Source: Spartobacteria bacterium (GTDB lineage Bacteria > Verrucomicrobiota > Verrucomicrobiia > Chthoniobacterales > UBA10450). From it: DNA of 64,000 bases. Below the pieces are notes generated by a model. The model was given only the letters and a program-made list of their open reading frames with translations, was not told the origin of the DNA and searched no databases. Below are positions 36,976 through 45,640 of this stretch, piece after piece. The translations under genes were made by a program, and so were the position numbers. The first letter of the stretch is position 1. The number at the start of each line of letters is the position of its first letter. The stretch is taken from assembly GCA_003134785.1 (NCBI GenBank), contig PLCN01000021.1, positions 131,784 to 195,783 of the forward strand. The letters run 5' to 3'.

Positions 36976-38336
36976 ACGCCGCGAAGGACGCGACTCCCGA
37001 GCCATCCCTCGCGCGCCGGCTGGGTCCGTTCGATGCGACCATGATCGTAATGGGCGGAATCATCGGCGCGGGGATCTTCGTTAATCCGTCCGTCGTAGCC
37101 CGGCAGGTGCATACGCCGATGCTGGTGCTGGGCGCCTGGTTGATCGGCGGTGTGATCGCACTCATCGGCGCGTTCGTCTACGCGGAGCTGGCTGTGCTCC
37201 GTCCTCGAGTAGGCGGCCAGTATGCTTACTTGCGCGACGCTTATCATCCGATTGTGGCGTTCTTGTATGGCTGGACTTTGCTGCTCGTTGTCCAAACCGG
37301 CGGGATGGCCGGCGCCGCAATCATCTTCGGTCGCTACTTTCGCGAGTTATCGGGGCTGGCTATTCCGGAGCAGGTCGTTGCGGCCCTAACCTTGGGAATT
37401 CTAACTGTAGTTAATTGCCTGGGTATCCGCGCAGGGAGCAACGTTCAAAGCGCTTTGATGCTGACCAAGCTGGGCGCCATTGCCTTGCTAATTGGCGTTG
37501 GTTGGATACTGGTCGCACCAGCGGCAGACCTAACGACCAGCGTTCTCGCAAACGGAAACGGGTCGGATGGCACGTGGAAAGGTCTGGCGGCAGCAATGGT
37601 TCCGGTGCTCTTCGCTTACGGTGGCTGGCAGACGGCTACCTTTGTCAGTGGCGAGATGCGGAACCCGAAACGCGACCTGCCGCGTGGACTGTTCATCGGA
37701 GTCGCGGGTGTTATCGCGGTTTACCTGCTGGTTACCTATGTCTGTTTGCGCGCGCTGGGTGTAGCCGGGCTCGCGAACACCACCACGCCCGCGTCCGAGG
37801 TGATGCGGCAGGCATTGGGTTCCCGCGGCGCAAAGATCATCGCTTGTGGGGTCGCGGTTTCCACAATGGGCTTTCTGAGCCAAAGCATTCTCACTGCTCC
37901 AAGGGTTTACTATGCGATGGCGCGCGACGGCGTCTTCTTCAAAGCGGTAGGACAGCTAAATCCGCGAACAAGAGTTCCAGTTGTCGCGATCGTGCTGCAA
38001 GGTATTTGGGCTGCCATCGTCGCGATGACCGGAAGGTATGAGCAGATCCTTAACTACGTCGTGACTATTGACGTGCTCTTCTTTGGATTGACGGGCGCAT
38101 CGCTGCTGGTCTTCCGAGCCAGGGCCCGAAGGGGCGGAACGGAAGAGGCGGCGGGCGAATTGGTTCGGGTGCCATGGCATCCCTTTACGACGTGGCTATT
38201 CGTGCTGGCTTGTTGGAGCGTAGCTATTAGCACGCTGGTGCGGTTCCCGCAAAACGCAGGCGTTGGAGTGGTTATTCTTGGAATCGGCGCGCTGGTGTAT
38301 CGCTTCTGGACGGCGCCGCGAGCGGTATCCGACTGA
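36972..38336 (+). CDS. APC-family amino-acid permease
   Basis: 454 aa, twelve membrane spans, cytoplasmic membrane. LGPFDATMIVMGGIIGAGIF near the N terminus is the APC span-1 signature (GxIIGxGIF), followed by GGVIALIGAFVYAELAVLRP and GGQYAYLRDAY. Start chosen at 36972 because it overlaps the upstream stop; an earlier in-frame ATG at 36936 would lie inside the upstream gene. Transports an amino acid or polyamine with protons; specificity unknown. Confidence 0.9.
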   Translation: MNAAKDATPEPSLARRLGPFDATMIVMGGIIGAGIFVNPSVVARQVHTPMLVLGAWLIGGVIALIGAFVYAELAVLRPRVGGQYAYLRDAYHPIVAFLYGWTLLLVVQTGGMAGAAIIFGRYFRELSGLAIPEQVVAALTLGILTVVNCLGIRAGSNVQSALMLTKLGAIALLIGVGWILVAPAADLTTSVLANGNGSDGTWKGLAAAMVPVLFAYGGWQTATFVSGEMRNPKRDLPRGLFIGVAGVIAVYLLVTYVCLRALGVAGLANTTTPASEVMRQALGSRGAKIIACGVAVSTMGFLSQSILTAPRVYYAMARDGVFFKAVGQLNPRTRVPVVAIVLQGIWAAIVAMTGRYEQILNYVVTIDVLFFGLTGASLLVFRARARRGGTEEAAGELVRVPWHPFTTWLFVLACWSVAISTLVRFPQNAGVGVVILGIGALVYRFWTAPRAVSD

Positions 38337-38347
38337 GTTTGGATCTG

Positions 38348-38755
38348 ATGAAGGCTCTTTCCTTTACCGCCAGGATCTACAAATCAGGAATCAATCCTTG
38401 CGTGGACGCGCCTCCTGAGGCTGGACAGATTTTCCAAAAGCGCGGGTTCATCCCCATCGCCGGTTTGATCAACGGCGAAAGCTATCGCGCGACCTTGGTG
38501 CCTCGGGGAGGCGGCCGCCATCGACTTTATCTCAACGGAGAAATCCGGAAGGCAACGCCTTCGCGCCGCAGAGAGATCCTGCGCTGGATATTTAGACGCG
38601 AAGCAACCGAAGACGCGTCAGTCTCGGATCCAGCGCACTGTCGCGCGGCTTTCAAATTCGCCTTCCAAGTCATCGAGTCGTTAGTCTGCGGCTATGAACA
38701 TCAAACGATTAATCTTCGCCATCCTCGCGGGCTGGGTGGTGATTTTCGCGACTGA
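38348..38755 (+). CDS. DUF1905 domain protein
   Basis: 135 aa from ATG 38348 (a TTG at 38339 is possible). FTARIYKSGINPCVDAPPEA, RGFIPIAGLINGESYRATLV and GRHRLYLNGEIRKAT are the DUF1905 beta-barrel pattern. After about residue 110 it no longer fits (GYEHQTINLRHPRGLGGDFR) and overlaps the next gene by 62 nt, so the natural C terminus may be shorter or the 3' end changed. Function unknown. Confidence 0.75.
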   Translation: MKALSFTARIYKSGINPCVDAPPEAGQIFQKRGFIPIAGLINGESYRATLVPRGGGRHRLYLNGEIRKATPSRRREILRWIFRREATEDASVSDPAHCRAAFKFAFQVIESLVCGYEHQTINLRHPRGLGGDFRD

Positions 38756-39113
38756 CTTTCTCATTCATAATCTCTGGCTCGGGCCGCTCTATCAAGCGAC
38801 CAAACCTCTCTGGCGACCGGAAACGGAAATGTACACGCACATCTGCTGGATGTTTTTGGCGCAATTTCTGATTGTCTCCACTTTCGTGCTCGTTTGGGCC
38901 AAAGGCTTTGCCGGCCGGAGCGTCGGCGCAGGTGTTAACTTCGGTCTGCTCATGGGTTTGTTTCAGCAAACGTGGGCCATTATACTGTTCGTGGTTATGC
39001 CGTTGCCAGCAGAGCTCGCGGTGAAATGGTTCTTCGGCGGATTAGTGCAAGCAGTGCTCCTCGGCATCGTGACATCGCTCGTCTACAAGCCGGCGCCAAC
39101 GCCCGCTCCTTGA
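38694..39113 (+). CDS. small membrane protein, four spans
   Basis: 139 aa. Spans at about 5-25, 50-68, 78-100 and 105-128; ends KPAPTPAP. Opens MNIKRLIFAILAGWVVIFAT DFLIHNLWL, a pattern seen in DUF1761-like small membrane proteins. No function assignable. Confidence 0.7.
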   Translation: MNIKRLIFAILAGWVVIFATDFLIHNLWLGPLYQATKPLWRPETEMYTHICWMFLAQFLIVSTFVLVWAKGFAGRSVGAGVNFGLLMGLFQQTWAIILFVVMPLPAELAVKWFFGGLVQAVLLGIVTSLVYKPAPTPAP

Positions 39114-39249
39114 ATCGAATTAGGACGCCGCGCTGCACTCCGGTCGGCGCAGCGCGCCGACCCTACCAAAAAAGCGCCAACACTACCAAAGGAGAAGCGG
39201 CGGCAACCCTTTCGAATCGCCGCCGCCCGTTTCCCCTAATCGAACTCAG

Positions 39250-39657
39250 TTATGATTTCTTGGCGTCGTGCATTTCCTGCATCGACTTGCGCATGTCTTC
39301 GTGCGCCTTTTTCATCGCATCGAATTTTTGCTGTTGGTCCGGCGTGAGCAACGGCCGGATCTGCGCGCCGGTGCTTTCCATGAGCGCCTGCATCTTTTGC
39401 ATCGCTTCCTGATGGATGGCTGCGAGCTGCGGTTTGGTTTGATCGATGATCGGCTGCACCTTCGCCTTTTGGTCATCGGTCAGGTTCAGATCCTTGCTCA
39501 AATGGTCGAACGGATTCTCCATGTGATGCATCGGTCCCGGTCCGTGTTCATGCTTGGGTCCGGGGCCAGGTGCGCTGGGACCTTGAGCGTGAAGATAGGT
39601 CAGACCCCCAAGCGCGAGCGCGCCGGCGGCCATGAGAGTGATAAGTTTTCGTGTCAT
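39250..39657 (-). CDS. periplasmic LTxxQ-motif protein (Spy/CpxP-like)
   Basis: 135 aa with signal peptide (about residues 1-24). His/Pro/Gly-rich N-terminal linker (GPKHEHGPGPMHH) then two LTxxQ motifs, LNLTDDQKAKVQPII and LLTPDQQQKFDAM, and a Lys/Met/Glu-rich helix end. Spy/CpxP-type proteins are helical periplasmic chaperones or stress sensors. Divergent (188 bp) from an ECF sigma operon that encodes a second LTxxQ protein, so they likely belong together. Confidence 0.8.
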   Translation of the reverse strand: MTRKLITLMAAGALALGGLTYLHAQGPSAPGPGPKHEHGPGPMHHMENPFDHLSKDLNLTDDQKAKVQPIIDQTKPQLAAIHQEAMQKMQALMESTGAQIRPLLTPDQQQKFDAMKKAHEDMRKSMQEMHDAKKS

Positions 39658-39845
39658 TGTAGTTTGTTTCTTGTGTTTCAGCGCAATCAGAGCGCCTCTT
39701 TCAGGAATGGATGACCGGAAGGCAAACCTCGCGGTTACAAATTTGTTGCGAAATTTTTCCCGCGCAGGAAGAAGCCGCGATTATTTTGTAACCTGCGGAG
39801 CCGCGCTCCTGTCTTCTTCAGCAGTGTGGACTGGCTTCGCTTTAC

Positions 39846-40430
39846 ATGGCTGATGATGGAGTCTCACGGGAGTTGGTGGCTGCGGCGCTGCGGCATGATG
39901 ATGATGCGGCGCGCGAATTGGTTCGCCTCCTCTACCCGTTGGTGGCGAAACTGGTGCGCGCCCATCGGCCGGCGAGAAGCGCCGAAGAGGACCTTTGCCA
40001 GATGATATTTATCAAGGTAATGCAGAAGCTATCTCAGTTTTCCGGAAAGGCGCCGATCGAGCACTGGGTCTCGCGCATCGCCATCAATACCTGCATCAAC
40101 CAGATCCAGGCGGAGAAAGCGCGGCCGGAATTGCGCGAAGCCGATCTGAGCGAAGAACAGGTCGCCGTGATCCAGAACCTGGCCGCGACGAGCGATGAGC
40201 TGGCGCCCGACCAGAGTTTTGTTTCGCGCCAGTTAGTCGAGCATCTGATGAAAGCGCTCAAACCAGCCGAGCGGCTCGTGATAGATCTGCTTTATTTGCA
40301 GCAGCGCTCCGTGGCGGAAATCCAGAAGATCACCGGCTGGAGCACCGCGCTGGTGAAGGTGCGCGCATTCCGCGCCCGGCAAAAAATGAAGAAGCAAATG
40401 GCAAACATCTCGGCGAAGGAGAACGCATGA
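39846..40430 (+). CDS. ECF-type RNA polymerase sigma factor
   Basis: 194 aa. Region 2: LVRLLYPLVAKLVRAHRPAR, EEDLCQMIFIKVMQKLSQF and HWVSRIAINTCINQI; region 4: LKPAERLVIDLLYLQQRSVA EIQKITGWSTALVKVRAFRA R, a helix-turn-helix for -35 recognition. Its last codons overlap the next gene (atga at 40427), which encodes a one-span protein, the usual place for an anti-sigma factor. Confidence 0.88.
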   Translation: MADDGVSRELVAAALRHDDDAARELVRLLYPLVAKLVRAHRPARSAEEDLCQMIFIKVMQKLSQFSGKAPIEHWVSRIAINTCINQIQAEKARPELREADLSEEQVAVIQNLAATSDELAPDQSFVSRQLVEHLMKALKPAERLVIDLLYLQQRSVAEIQKITGWSTALVKVRAFRARQKMKKQMANISAKENA

Positions 40431-40741
40431 AAGGCCGCAACGCGGATTTGGATCGCCTCTTGCGTTCGGCGTCGCACTCATCCGAGGAATCGGCGCCGGA
40501 AGCGCCTTTCGGTTTCGAGACTCGCGTGGTTTCGTTATGGCGCGCGGGAAATGGAAGAGCGAGCGAGGCCGCGGATCTGACCCGCTTTCTCCAGCGAATC
40601 GGTGTGGGCGCCCTCGTCGTGCTGGCTCTCGCGAGCGCCGGCGCCTATCAGCAATTCAACGACAACGAGGAGCGAATCGCACCGCAAAGCAACGAATACG
40701 CGATCGCCGATTCGGCCATCCAGACGGAATTTTCACAATGA
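40427..40741 (+). CDS. one-span membrane protein, likely anti-sigma partner
   Basis: 104 aa. Cytoplasmic N-terminal about 60 residues (LDRLLRSASHSSEESAPEAP FGFETRVVSLWRAG), one membrane helix (GVGALVVLALASAGAYQ, about 68-84) and a short periplasmic tail. No zinc-binding HxxxCxxC motif is present, so it is not a classic ZAS anti-sigma factor; the role is inferred from the ATGA overlaps with the sigma gene on one side and the LTxxQ gene on the other. Confidence 0.7.
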   Translation: MKGRNADLDRLLRSASHSSEESAPEAPFGFETRVVSLWRAGNGRASEAADLTRFLQRIGVGALVVLALASAGAYQQFNDNEERIAPQSNEYAIADSAIQTEFSQ

Positions 40742-41166
40742 ACAGCGCGTTGAAATGGAAACTGGCGTTCGCCCTCCTTCTCGTCTTCGCGGCGGGGATC
40801 ACGACCGGCGGATTGTTCAGCGCACTGCATGTGCGGCGTCACTTCCTCGGGCCGCCAGAGTCCGGCGAGGTGAGCAATCGGATGCGAGAACATTTGCGGC
40901 GTGTCTTGGATCTGACGCCTGAACAAACGGCGAAAATTTCGCCGATCGTCGATGCCACTTCCGCGAAGCTCGAAGCGATCCGGGTGGAGACCGCTCAGCG
41001 AGTTCGCGCGGTGATGGAGGAGTCTGAGAAACAAATTTCGCCAGAGCTCTCGCTTGAGCAGCAAAAGAAAATGCAGGCGCTGAAACTGGAGCACCACAAG
41101 ATCATGCAGCATCACGGTTTTCTGCCTCCCCCTCCGCCGGACCAGCCAGCGCCACCGCCGCCCTAA
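40738..41166 (+). CDS. membrane-anchored LTxxQ protein (heavy-metal/stress sensor-like)
   Basis: 142 aa from ATG 40738, which overlaps the previous stop. One N-terminal anchor (LAFALLLVFAAGITTGGLF), then periplasmic helices with LDLTPEQTAKISPIVDATSA KLEAIR and LSLEQQKKMQALKLEHHKIM QHHGF and a Pro-rich end. The layout matches CnrX/ZraP/Spy-type sensors that hold an anti-sigma factor. The His/Met-rich C terminus could bind metal; not tested. Confidence 0.78.
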   Translation: MNSALKWKLAFALLLVFAAGITTGGLFSALHVRRHFLGPPESGEVSNRMREHLRRVLDLTPEQTAKISPIVDATSAKLEAIRVETAQRVRAVMEESEKQISPELSLEQQKKMQALKLEHHKIMQHHGFLPPPPPDQPAPPPP

Positions 41167-41422
41167 CTTTTGCTCCTCAACACTCTTGCTCCTGATCTTG
41201 ATCGTGCTCCTGATTCTTTCTTCAGGTCGATCGACAACCATTGCGAGCAAGAGCAGGAGCAGGATTAAGAGAGGAGGAGCCCGAAACCGGCGGTCCCCGA
41301 CCGCCGAAGAACCCACGGTGGTTTGTAAACCGACGCCGCTCCTTGTTTAGAGAACAGGAAGCGCTCTGGCAGGCGACCTGCTTAATAGCACGCCTGTGGA
41401 ATCAACTTCGACATGGGAAACC

Positions 41423-42190
41423 ATGGGCTTAGGCCGATTGCGGCTTCTCCTTTTTTGCCTAACGACCATCGCCCTTTCGCCGGTCGCCTCCGGCAATTTG
41501 ATCGTCAACGGCGACTTCGAGCTCGTTGGACCTGCGCCGGGCAGCCCGGCCTCCACCTTCACCACCGACTATGCCCCGATCGGCGCTAACACCCTTACCG
41601 GCTGGACGAGCGCGATCAGCGCGGAGCCAGGCGCCGCCAATTATCTTTCGACGGCAAATTCGACCGCGGACTGGATCCCGAATCCGTTCACCGGCGGCTA
41701 CTCGATGCAGCTGGACAGCTCGACCACAACCAACGCCTACGCCGGCGGCAACTCTCTTTCCCAAACGCTTTCATTGACGAGCGGCGTGCAATATCATCTC
41801 ACCTTTTACATGAGCGCCGAAGCCGCCCGCGGAGTAACGACCACCTCGACGCTGAATGTGATCCTGAACGGCGGCGGCTTTAGTAATTTCACGACCTCGT
41901 TCAGCGCCAGCAATCCTGGCACCGACACCAAAGCAACGACGGGCGACTGGGTGCTGCAAACACTCGATTTCACGGTCACTGTCACCGGCAATCTGACGCT
42001 GACCTTCCAAGACATCTACACGCCTAACGGCACCAGCTCGAACGCGTCGCTGGATAATATCGATCTCACGGCCGTCCCGGAAATTCCAAATGGCGTTGCG
42101 GTCGGAGCTTTCTGTCTTGCGCTGGTGCTGACGCGGAAACTCGGGCGATCCCGACTTATCTCGGCTCGCCTGCGCGCGCGATCGCGTTAA
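41423..42190 (+). CDS. exported surface protein with CTERM-like sorting tail
   Basis: 255 aa from ATG 41423. Signal peptide (LLLFCLTTIALSPVASG) leads to NLIVNGDFELVGPAPGSP and a jelly-roll-like domain rich in Ser/Thr/Asn (WTSAISAEPGAANYLSTANS, LTFYMSAEAARGVTTTSTLN), as in DUF642-type proteins. Ends AVPEIPNGVAVGAFCLALVL TRKLGRSR: short Pro motif, membrane helix, basic cluster, the three parts of a PEP-CTERM/VPDSG-type anchor though the motif itself is degenerate. Probably exported and processed by an exosortase; none is in the window. Confidence 0.72.
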   Translation: MGLGRLRLLLFCLTTIALSPVASGNLIVNGDFELVGPAPGSPASTFTTDYAPIGANTLTGWTSAISAEPGAANYLSTANSTADWIPNPFTGGYSMQLDSSTTTNAYAGGNSLSQTLSLTSGVQYHLTFYMSAEAARGVTTTSTLNVILNGGGFSNFTTSFSASNPGTDTKATTGDWVLQTLDFTVTVTGNLTLTFQDIYTPNGTSSNASLDNIDLTAVPEIPNGVAVGAFCLALVLTRKLGRSRLISARLRARSR

Positions 42191-42292
42191 CATTTCCGTC
42201 GCACGATCCACTGGATCGGTCCGCGCAAACAAGCATCGCATTCTCGTCTGCGTTGCTGTTAAGCTTCGCGCGCAAGGCTTCCGCGCGAAGTA

Positions 42293-42691
42293 ATGAAGAA
42301 CCCGAACAAAGCTCACCGAATTCTATGGTACGAATGCGTCGGGTTCCTCGTCATCATTCTACTGTCGTGGGGGGATGAGTTGCTGCGGCTGCCCCAACGC
42401 ATTTTTGGCGGAGCGCAAAACCCGAATTGGCGCGAGGGGGCGATCGAGACGCTGGTCATTCTTTTCGTCTGGCTGGTCGTGTTTGTTCTGACGAAGCGGA
42501 TCGTCGCGCGGCTGCATTACCTCGAAGGAATGGTCAAGATGTGTGCCTGGTGCCGAAGGCTGGATCAAAACGGAAGGTGGGTCGCATTCGAGGAGTATAT
42601 CGTCCGGGACATGCACACGACGACCTCTCACGGCATGTGCCCGGAATGCGAAGCGCGGATGTTGGGCGAATTTTCCGAGAAGCTGACATAA
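42293..42691 (+). CDS. membrane protein with CxWC/CPEC zinc-binding tail
   Basis: 132 aa. Two membrane spans (about 12-27 and 50-68) and a cytosolic tail with CAWCRRL (84, 87), WVAFEEYI, THGM-like SHGMCPEC (116, 119). This CxWC..EEYI..THGICPxC element also ends many histidine kinases and response regulators, where it is thought to bind metal. Here it stands without any signalling domain. Function unknown. Confidence 0.75.
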   Translation: MKNPNKAHRILWYECVGFLVIILLSWGDELLRLPQRIFGGAQNPNWREGAIETLVILFVWLVVFVLTKRIVARLHYLEGMVKMCAWCRRLDQNGRWVAFEEYIVRDMHTTTSHGMCPECEARMLGEFSEKLT

Positions 42692-42695
42692 GAGA

Positions 42696-43073
42696 ATGAT
42701 TCCAAACTACGACGATTTCCTGATCAAACGCTTCGAACAGCCGGATGAAGTGCGGCGGTTTGAAAAGGGATATTTCGAATTGGCGAAGATCGGTTCGATG
42801 ACGATCGGCCGCGCGAGTTACGAGCCGGGTTGGAGATGGTCGAAGCATGTCGGCCCCACGACCGGCGCTACCTCATTCGAAGTGGAACACATCGGCCTCG
42901 TCATTTCCGGCACGGCTGCGTGCCAGATGAATGATGGGCGTTATTATGAGATGAAGGCTGGCGATTTGTTTTACATTGGGCCGGGCCACGATAGCTGGGT
43001 CGTGGGCGACCAGCCCTACATCTCGCTTCATTTCCTTGGGGCCGAGCATTACGCTGGCGCCGCTGCTAGCTAA
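42696..43073 (+). CDS. small cupin-domain protein
   Basis: 125 aa single cupin: GRASYEPGWRWSKHVGPTTG, FEVEHIGLVISGTAACQMND, GDLFYIGPGHDSWVVGDQPY. His residues in the motif-1 and motif-2 positions suggest metal binding. Only 4 nt after the preceding gene, so co-transcribed. Substrate unknown. Confidence 0.82.
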   Translation: MIPNYDDFLIKRFEQPDEVRRFEKGYFELAKIGSMTIGRASYEPGWRWSKHVGPTTGATSFEVEHIGLVISGTAACQMNDGRYYEMKAGDLFYIGPGHDSWVVGDQPYISLHFLGAEHYAGAAAS

Positions 43074-43146
43074 GCGCGCTTTTTCGCTTCACGGAAACTA
43101 ATCTGGAAACCGCGGATGACGTGGTGTTATACCTTGCTGCCGCATT

Positions 43147-43887
43147 TTGAAAAACTTTCTCCGGCTTAACGCTAGCCTGTTTTACTGGGTCCTGGTCGCG
43201 CCGTTCAAGGGGCAGATGTTCAAGTTTTCGCCGATCTTCCGGCAGATGGTTTTCATCGGCGTCCGCGCCACGCCGATGGTGGCGCTCACCGCGTTCAGCG
43301 TCGGCGTCACGCTCGCGATGCAGGCCGCGCATTCGCTCCAGCAACTCGGCGCGGAAATTTACGTGCCCGACCTGGTCATGGTCACATTGCTGCGGGAGAT
43401 GGGTCCGGTCTTGATCGCGGTGATCGTGATCGGGCGCAGCGGCTCTGCCGTGGCCGCGGAGTTGGGCACCATGAAAGTGTCTGAGGAAATCGAAGCGCTC
43501 GAAGTGATGGCGATCAATCCCATCAGCTACCTCATCGTCCCCCGCTTCCTCGCCATGCTCGTGATGCTGCCGGCTCTCACGATCCTGGGAAATTACATTG
43601 GTGTTTTCGGTGGCTGGGCCGTCTGCCGTTTCGCGCTCAATTTCAATACCGCCGGCTATGTGCTCCGCGCGCTCGAGAGTGCTGAGACCTGGGACTTGTA
43701 TTCGGGCATGATCAAAAGCGCGGTCTTCGCCTGGATCATCATCACCATCGCCTGCAATGCCGGTCTCCACGTAGAAGGCGGCGCGGAAGGTGTCGGCCAG
43801 GCCACGACATCATCCGTCGTGCAAGCGCTCCTTGCCATGCTCGTGACTAACGCCATCCTCACCGCGGTCTTTTTCTTCGGCGCATGA
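43147..43887 (+). CDS. mlaE: MlaE family phospholipid ABC transporter permease
   Basis: 246 aa. ABC permease of the Mla/Ttg2/MCE system moving phospholipids between outer and inner membrane. Seen: FIGVRATPMVALTAFSVGVT LAMQ, LVMVTLLREMGPVLIAVIVI GRSGSAVAAELGTMKVSEEI EALEVM (the MlaE core) and LIVPRFLAMLVMLPALT. The start is a TTG at 43147 without a visible Shine-Dalgarno. Overlaps mlaF by 4 nt (atga). Confidence 0.9.
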   Translation: MKNFLRLNASLFYWVLVAPFKGQMFKFSPIFRQMVFIGVRATPMVALTAFSVGVTLAMQAAHSLQQLGAEIYVPDLVMVTLLREMGPVLIAVIVIGRSGSAVAAELGTMKVSEEIEALEVMAINPISYLIVPRFLAMLVMLPALTILGNYIGVFGGWAVCRFALNFNTAGYVLRALESAETWDLYSGMIKSAVFAWIIITIACNAGLHVEGGAEGVGQATTSSVVQALLAMLVTNAILTAVFFFGA

Positions 43888-44738
43888 TTCCTGAAACCGA
43901 GCCTGTCGTGGAAGTCGTGGATCTGTTCCGAAAATTCGGAAATCGTAGCGTAATCGACGGCATCTCGCTCAAGGTCCAGCGCGGCGAGACGCTCGTGATC
44001 ATGGGTGGGAGCGGTTGCGGCAAGAGCACCTTGCTGCGCCATATCATCGGCGTGATGAAGCCGACTGCCGGTTCGGTCAAAATTTTCGGCAACGAAATTA
44101 CCACCATGAACGATCGCGAAATCGACGAGATCCGGCGGCGCTTCGGGATGTTGTTTCAATCAGGCGCGCTCCTCGCGTCGCTCACCGTTGGCGAGAATGT
44201 GGCGTTGCCGCTTTTGCAGCACACCGACCTCTCCGCCGAGGAAATCCAGGAGATCGTGGCTCAGAAACTTCAGACAGTCGGCTTAAACGGATTCGAAAAT
44301 CTCAAGCCGGCGGAAATCAGCGGCGGGATGAGAAAACGCGTCGGTCTGGCGCGAGCGTTGGCGCTCGATCCCGAGTTGCTCTTCAGCGACGAGCCGACTT
44401 CGGGACTCGATCCCATCATGACCGCGGTCGTGGATAGGCTCACTCTCGAGCTCACTCAAGGAGCGGGCATGACGGCCGTGGTCGTGACCCACGATATGAC
44501 CAGCGCATTTCGCATCGCCACGCGAATGATTATGCTCGGACGCGGCAAGATTATCGCGCAAGGTACTCCGGACGAAATTCGCACGAGCCCGGATCCAGAA
44601 GTGCAACAATTCATCAATGGCGAAGCCGACGGACCCATGCCTTTGAATCTTTCGCAGGACGATCACGAGCACCATCCCCATGTCAAAGCGCGTCCGCTGG
44701 TTTCCGCCCGCCGCCGCTTTCACCACAAGATTCCATGA
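43884..44738 (+). CDS. mlaF: MlaF family ABC transporter ATP-binding protein
   Basis: 284 aa ATPase. Walker A GGSGCGKST (41-49), signature ISGGMRKRVGLARA, Walker B LLFSDEPTSGLDP, and switch His in VVVTHDM. Ends in an Arg/His-rich tail (HHPHVKARPLVSARRRFHHK). Overlaps genes on both sides by 4 nt. Powers the MlaE permease. Confidence 0.93.
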   Translation: MIPETEPVVEVVDLFRKFGNRSVIDGISLKVQRGETLVIMGGSGCGKSTLLRHIIGVMKPTAGSVKIFGNEITTMNDREIDEIRRRFGMLFQSGALLASLTVGENVALPLLQHTDLSAEEIQEIVAQKLQTVGLNGFENLKPAEISGGMRKRVGLARALALDPELLFSDEPTSGLDPIMTAVVDRLTLELTQGAGMTAVVVTHDMTSAFRIATRMIMLGRGKIIAQGTPDEIRTSPDPEVQQFINGEADGPMPLNLSQDDHEHHPHVKARPLVSARRRFHHKIP

Positions 44739-45640
44739 AACGAAATTTCTCCGATTACATCGTTGCCCTCTCCGTCATCGTCTGCAGCGCGATCCTGCTC
44801 GCGGCCTTGACCATGGCGCTTTCCGGTTACCGCTTGAAGAAGCCCTCGCGGACTTTGCAGATCGACTACGAAGACGTCACGGGGATCAAGCTGCATTCGG
44901 AAGTTCGTTATGCGGGCGCGCCGGCGGGGCGGGTAATTGCGATGCGCCACTTGAGCGGAGGGCAACGCCAATCCTCGGCGAACCAGAGGAACGCCGTGCG
45001 CGTCACCATCAACCTCGATGACAATATTCCGCCCCTGCCCGCCGATGTTACTGCGACGCTTAGCTCGGATACGTTGCTAGCGCCAAAGTTTGTCGCGCTT
45101 TCCGCAGGCACGCCTGGAGGGGAGACACTGGCCAATAACGCCATCATCGAAGGCCACCCCGCCTACGGACTCGAGCAGATCACTGCGGCTGCCGGTCCGC
45201 TCTTCGAGAACGCGAACAAGCTGATCGATAATCTGAATGGGACAGTCACGAATCTGGATGGCACCGTGACCACCGTGAGAAAGGAACTGACAGATTTCCT
45301 CCCGAAGTTTTCGCCACTGCTCGATACCGTAAAAATGGATCTGGAGGAATTGCAGCGCATTATCAAAGGCCTCGATGGCATCGAGCAAAATGCGAACAAC
45401 GTTTTTCAAACAGCGGGCAAATTTATCGGCACGACGGACAAGCAACTGCAAGATCAGATGAAGGAGTTGCACGTGATCTTGCTGAACTTGAAGGTGGTCA
45501 GCACGCACGCGAAAGCGATCACGGAGGCGTTGGGTGAAAAGCCGAACCGCATCATCTTCAGCGGCAAGACCAAGAAGCTCACGCCCGAGGCGGAGATCCT
45601 CAAGAGCAAGGAACCATTACCCGCGCAGCAGAAGCCCTAG
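44735..45640 (+). CDS. mlaD: MlaD/MCE-domain protein
   Basis: 301 aa. One N-terminal membrane anchor (about 9-30) and an MCE beta-barrel: GIKLHSEVRYAGAPAGRVIA M, VRVTINLDDNIPPLPADVTA TLSSDTLLAPKFVALSAGT. C-terminal half is a long helix (LIDNLNGTVTNLDGTVTTVR KELTDFL), as in MlaD-like proteins that form a periplasmic ring or tube. Completes the mlaEFD operon; no MlaB or MlaC is nearby. Confidence 0.9.
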   Translation: MKRNFSDYIVALSVIVCSAILLAALTMALSGYRLKKPSRTLQIDYEDVTGIKLHSEVRYAGAPAGRVIAMRHLSGGQRQSSANQRNAVRVTINLDDNIPPLPADVTATLSSDTLLAPKFVALSAGTPGGETLANNAIIEGHPAYGLEQITAAAGPLFENANKLIDNLNGTVTNLDGTVTTVRKELTDFLPKFSPLLDTVKMDLEELQRIIKGLDGIEQNANNVFQTAGKFIGTTDKQLQDQMKELHVILLNLKVVSTHAKAITEALGEKPNRIIFSGKTKKLTPEAEILKSKEPLPAQQKP

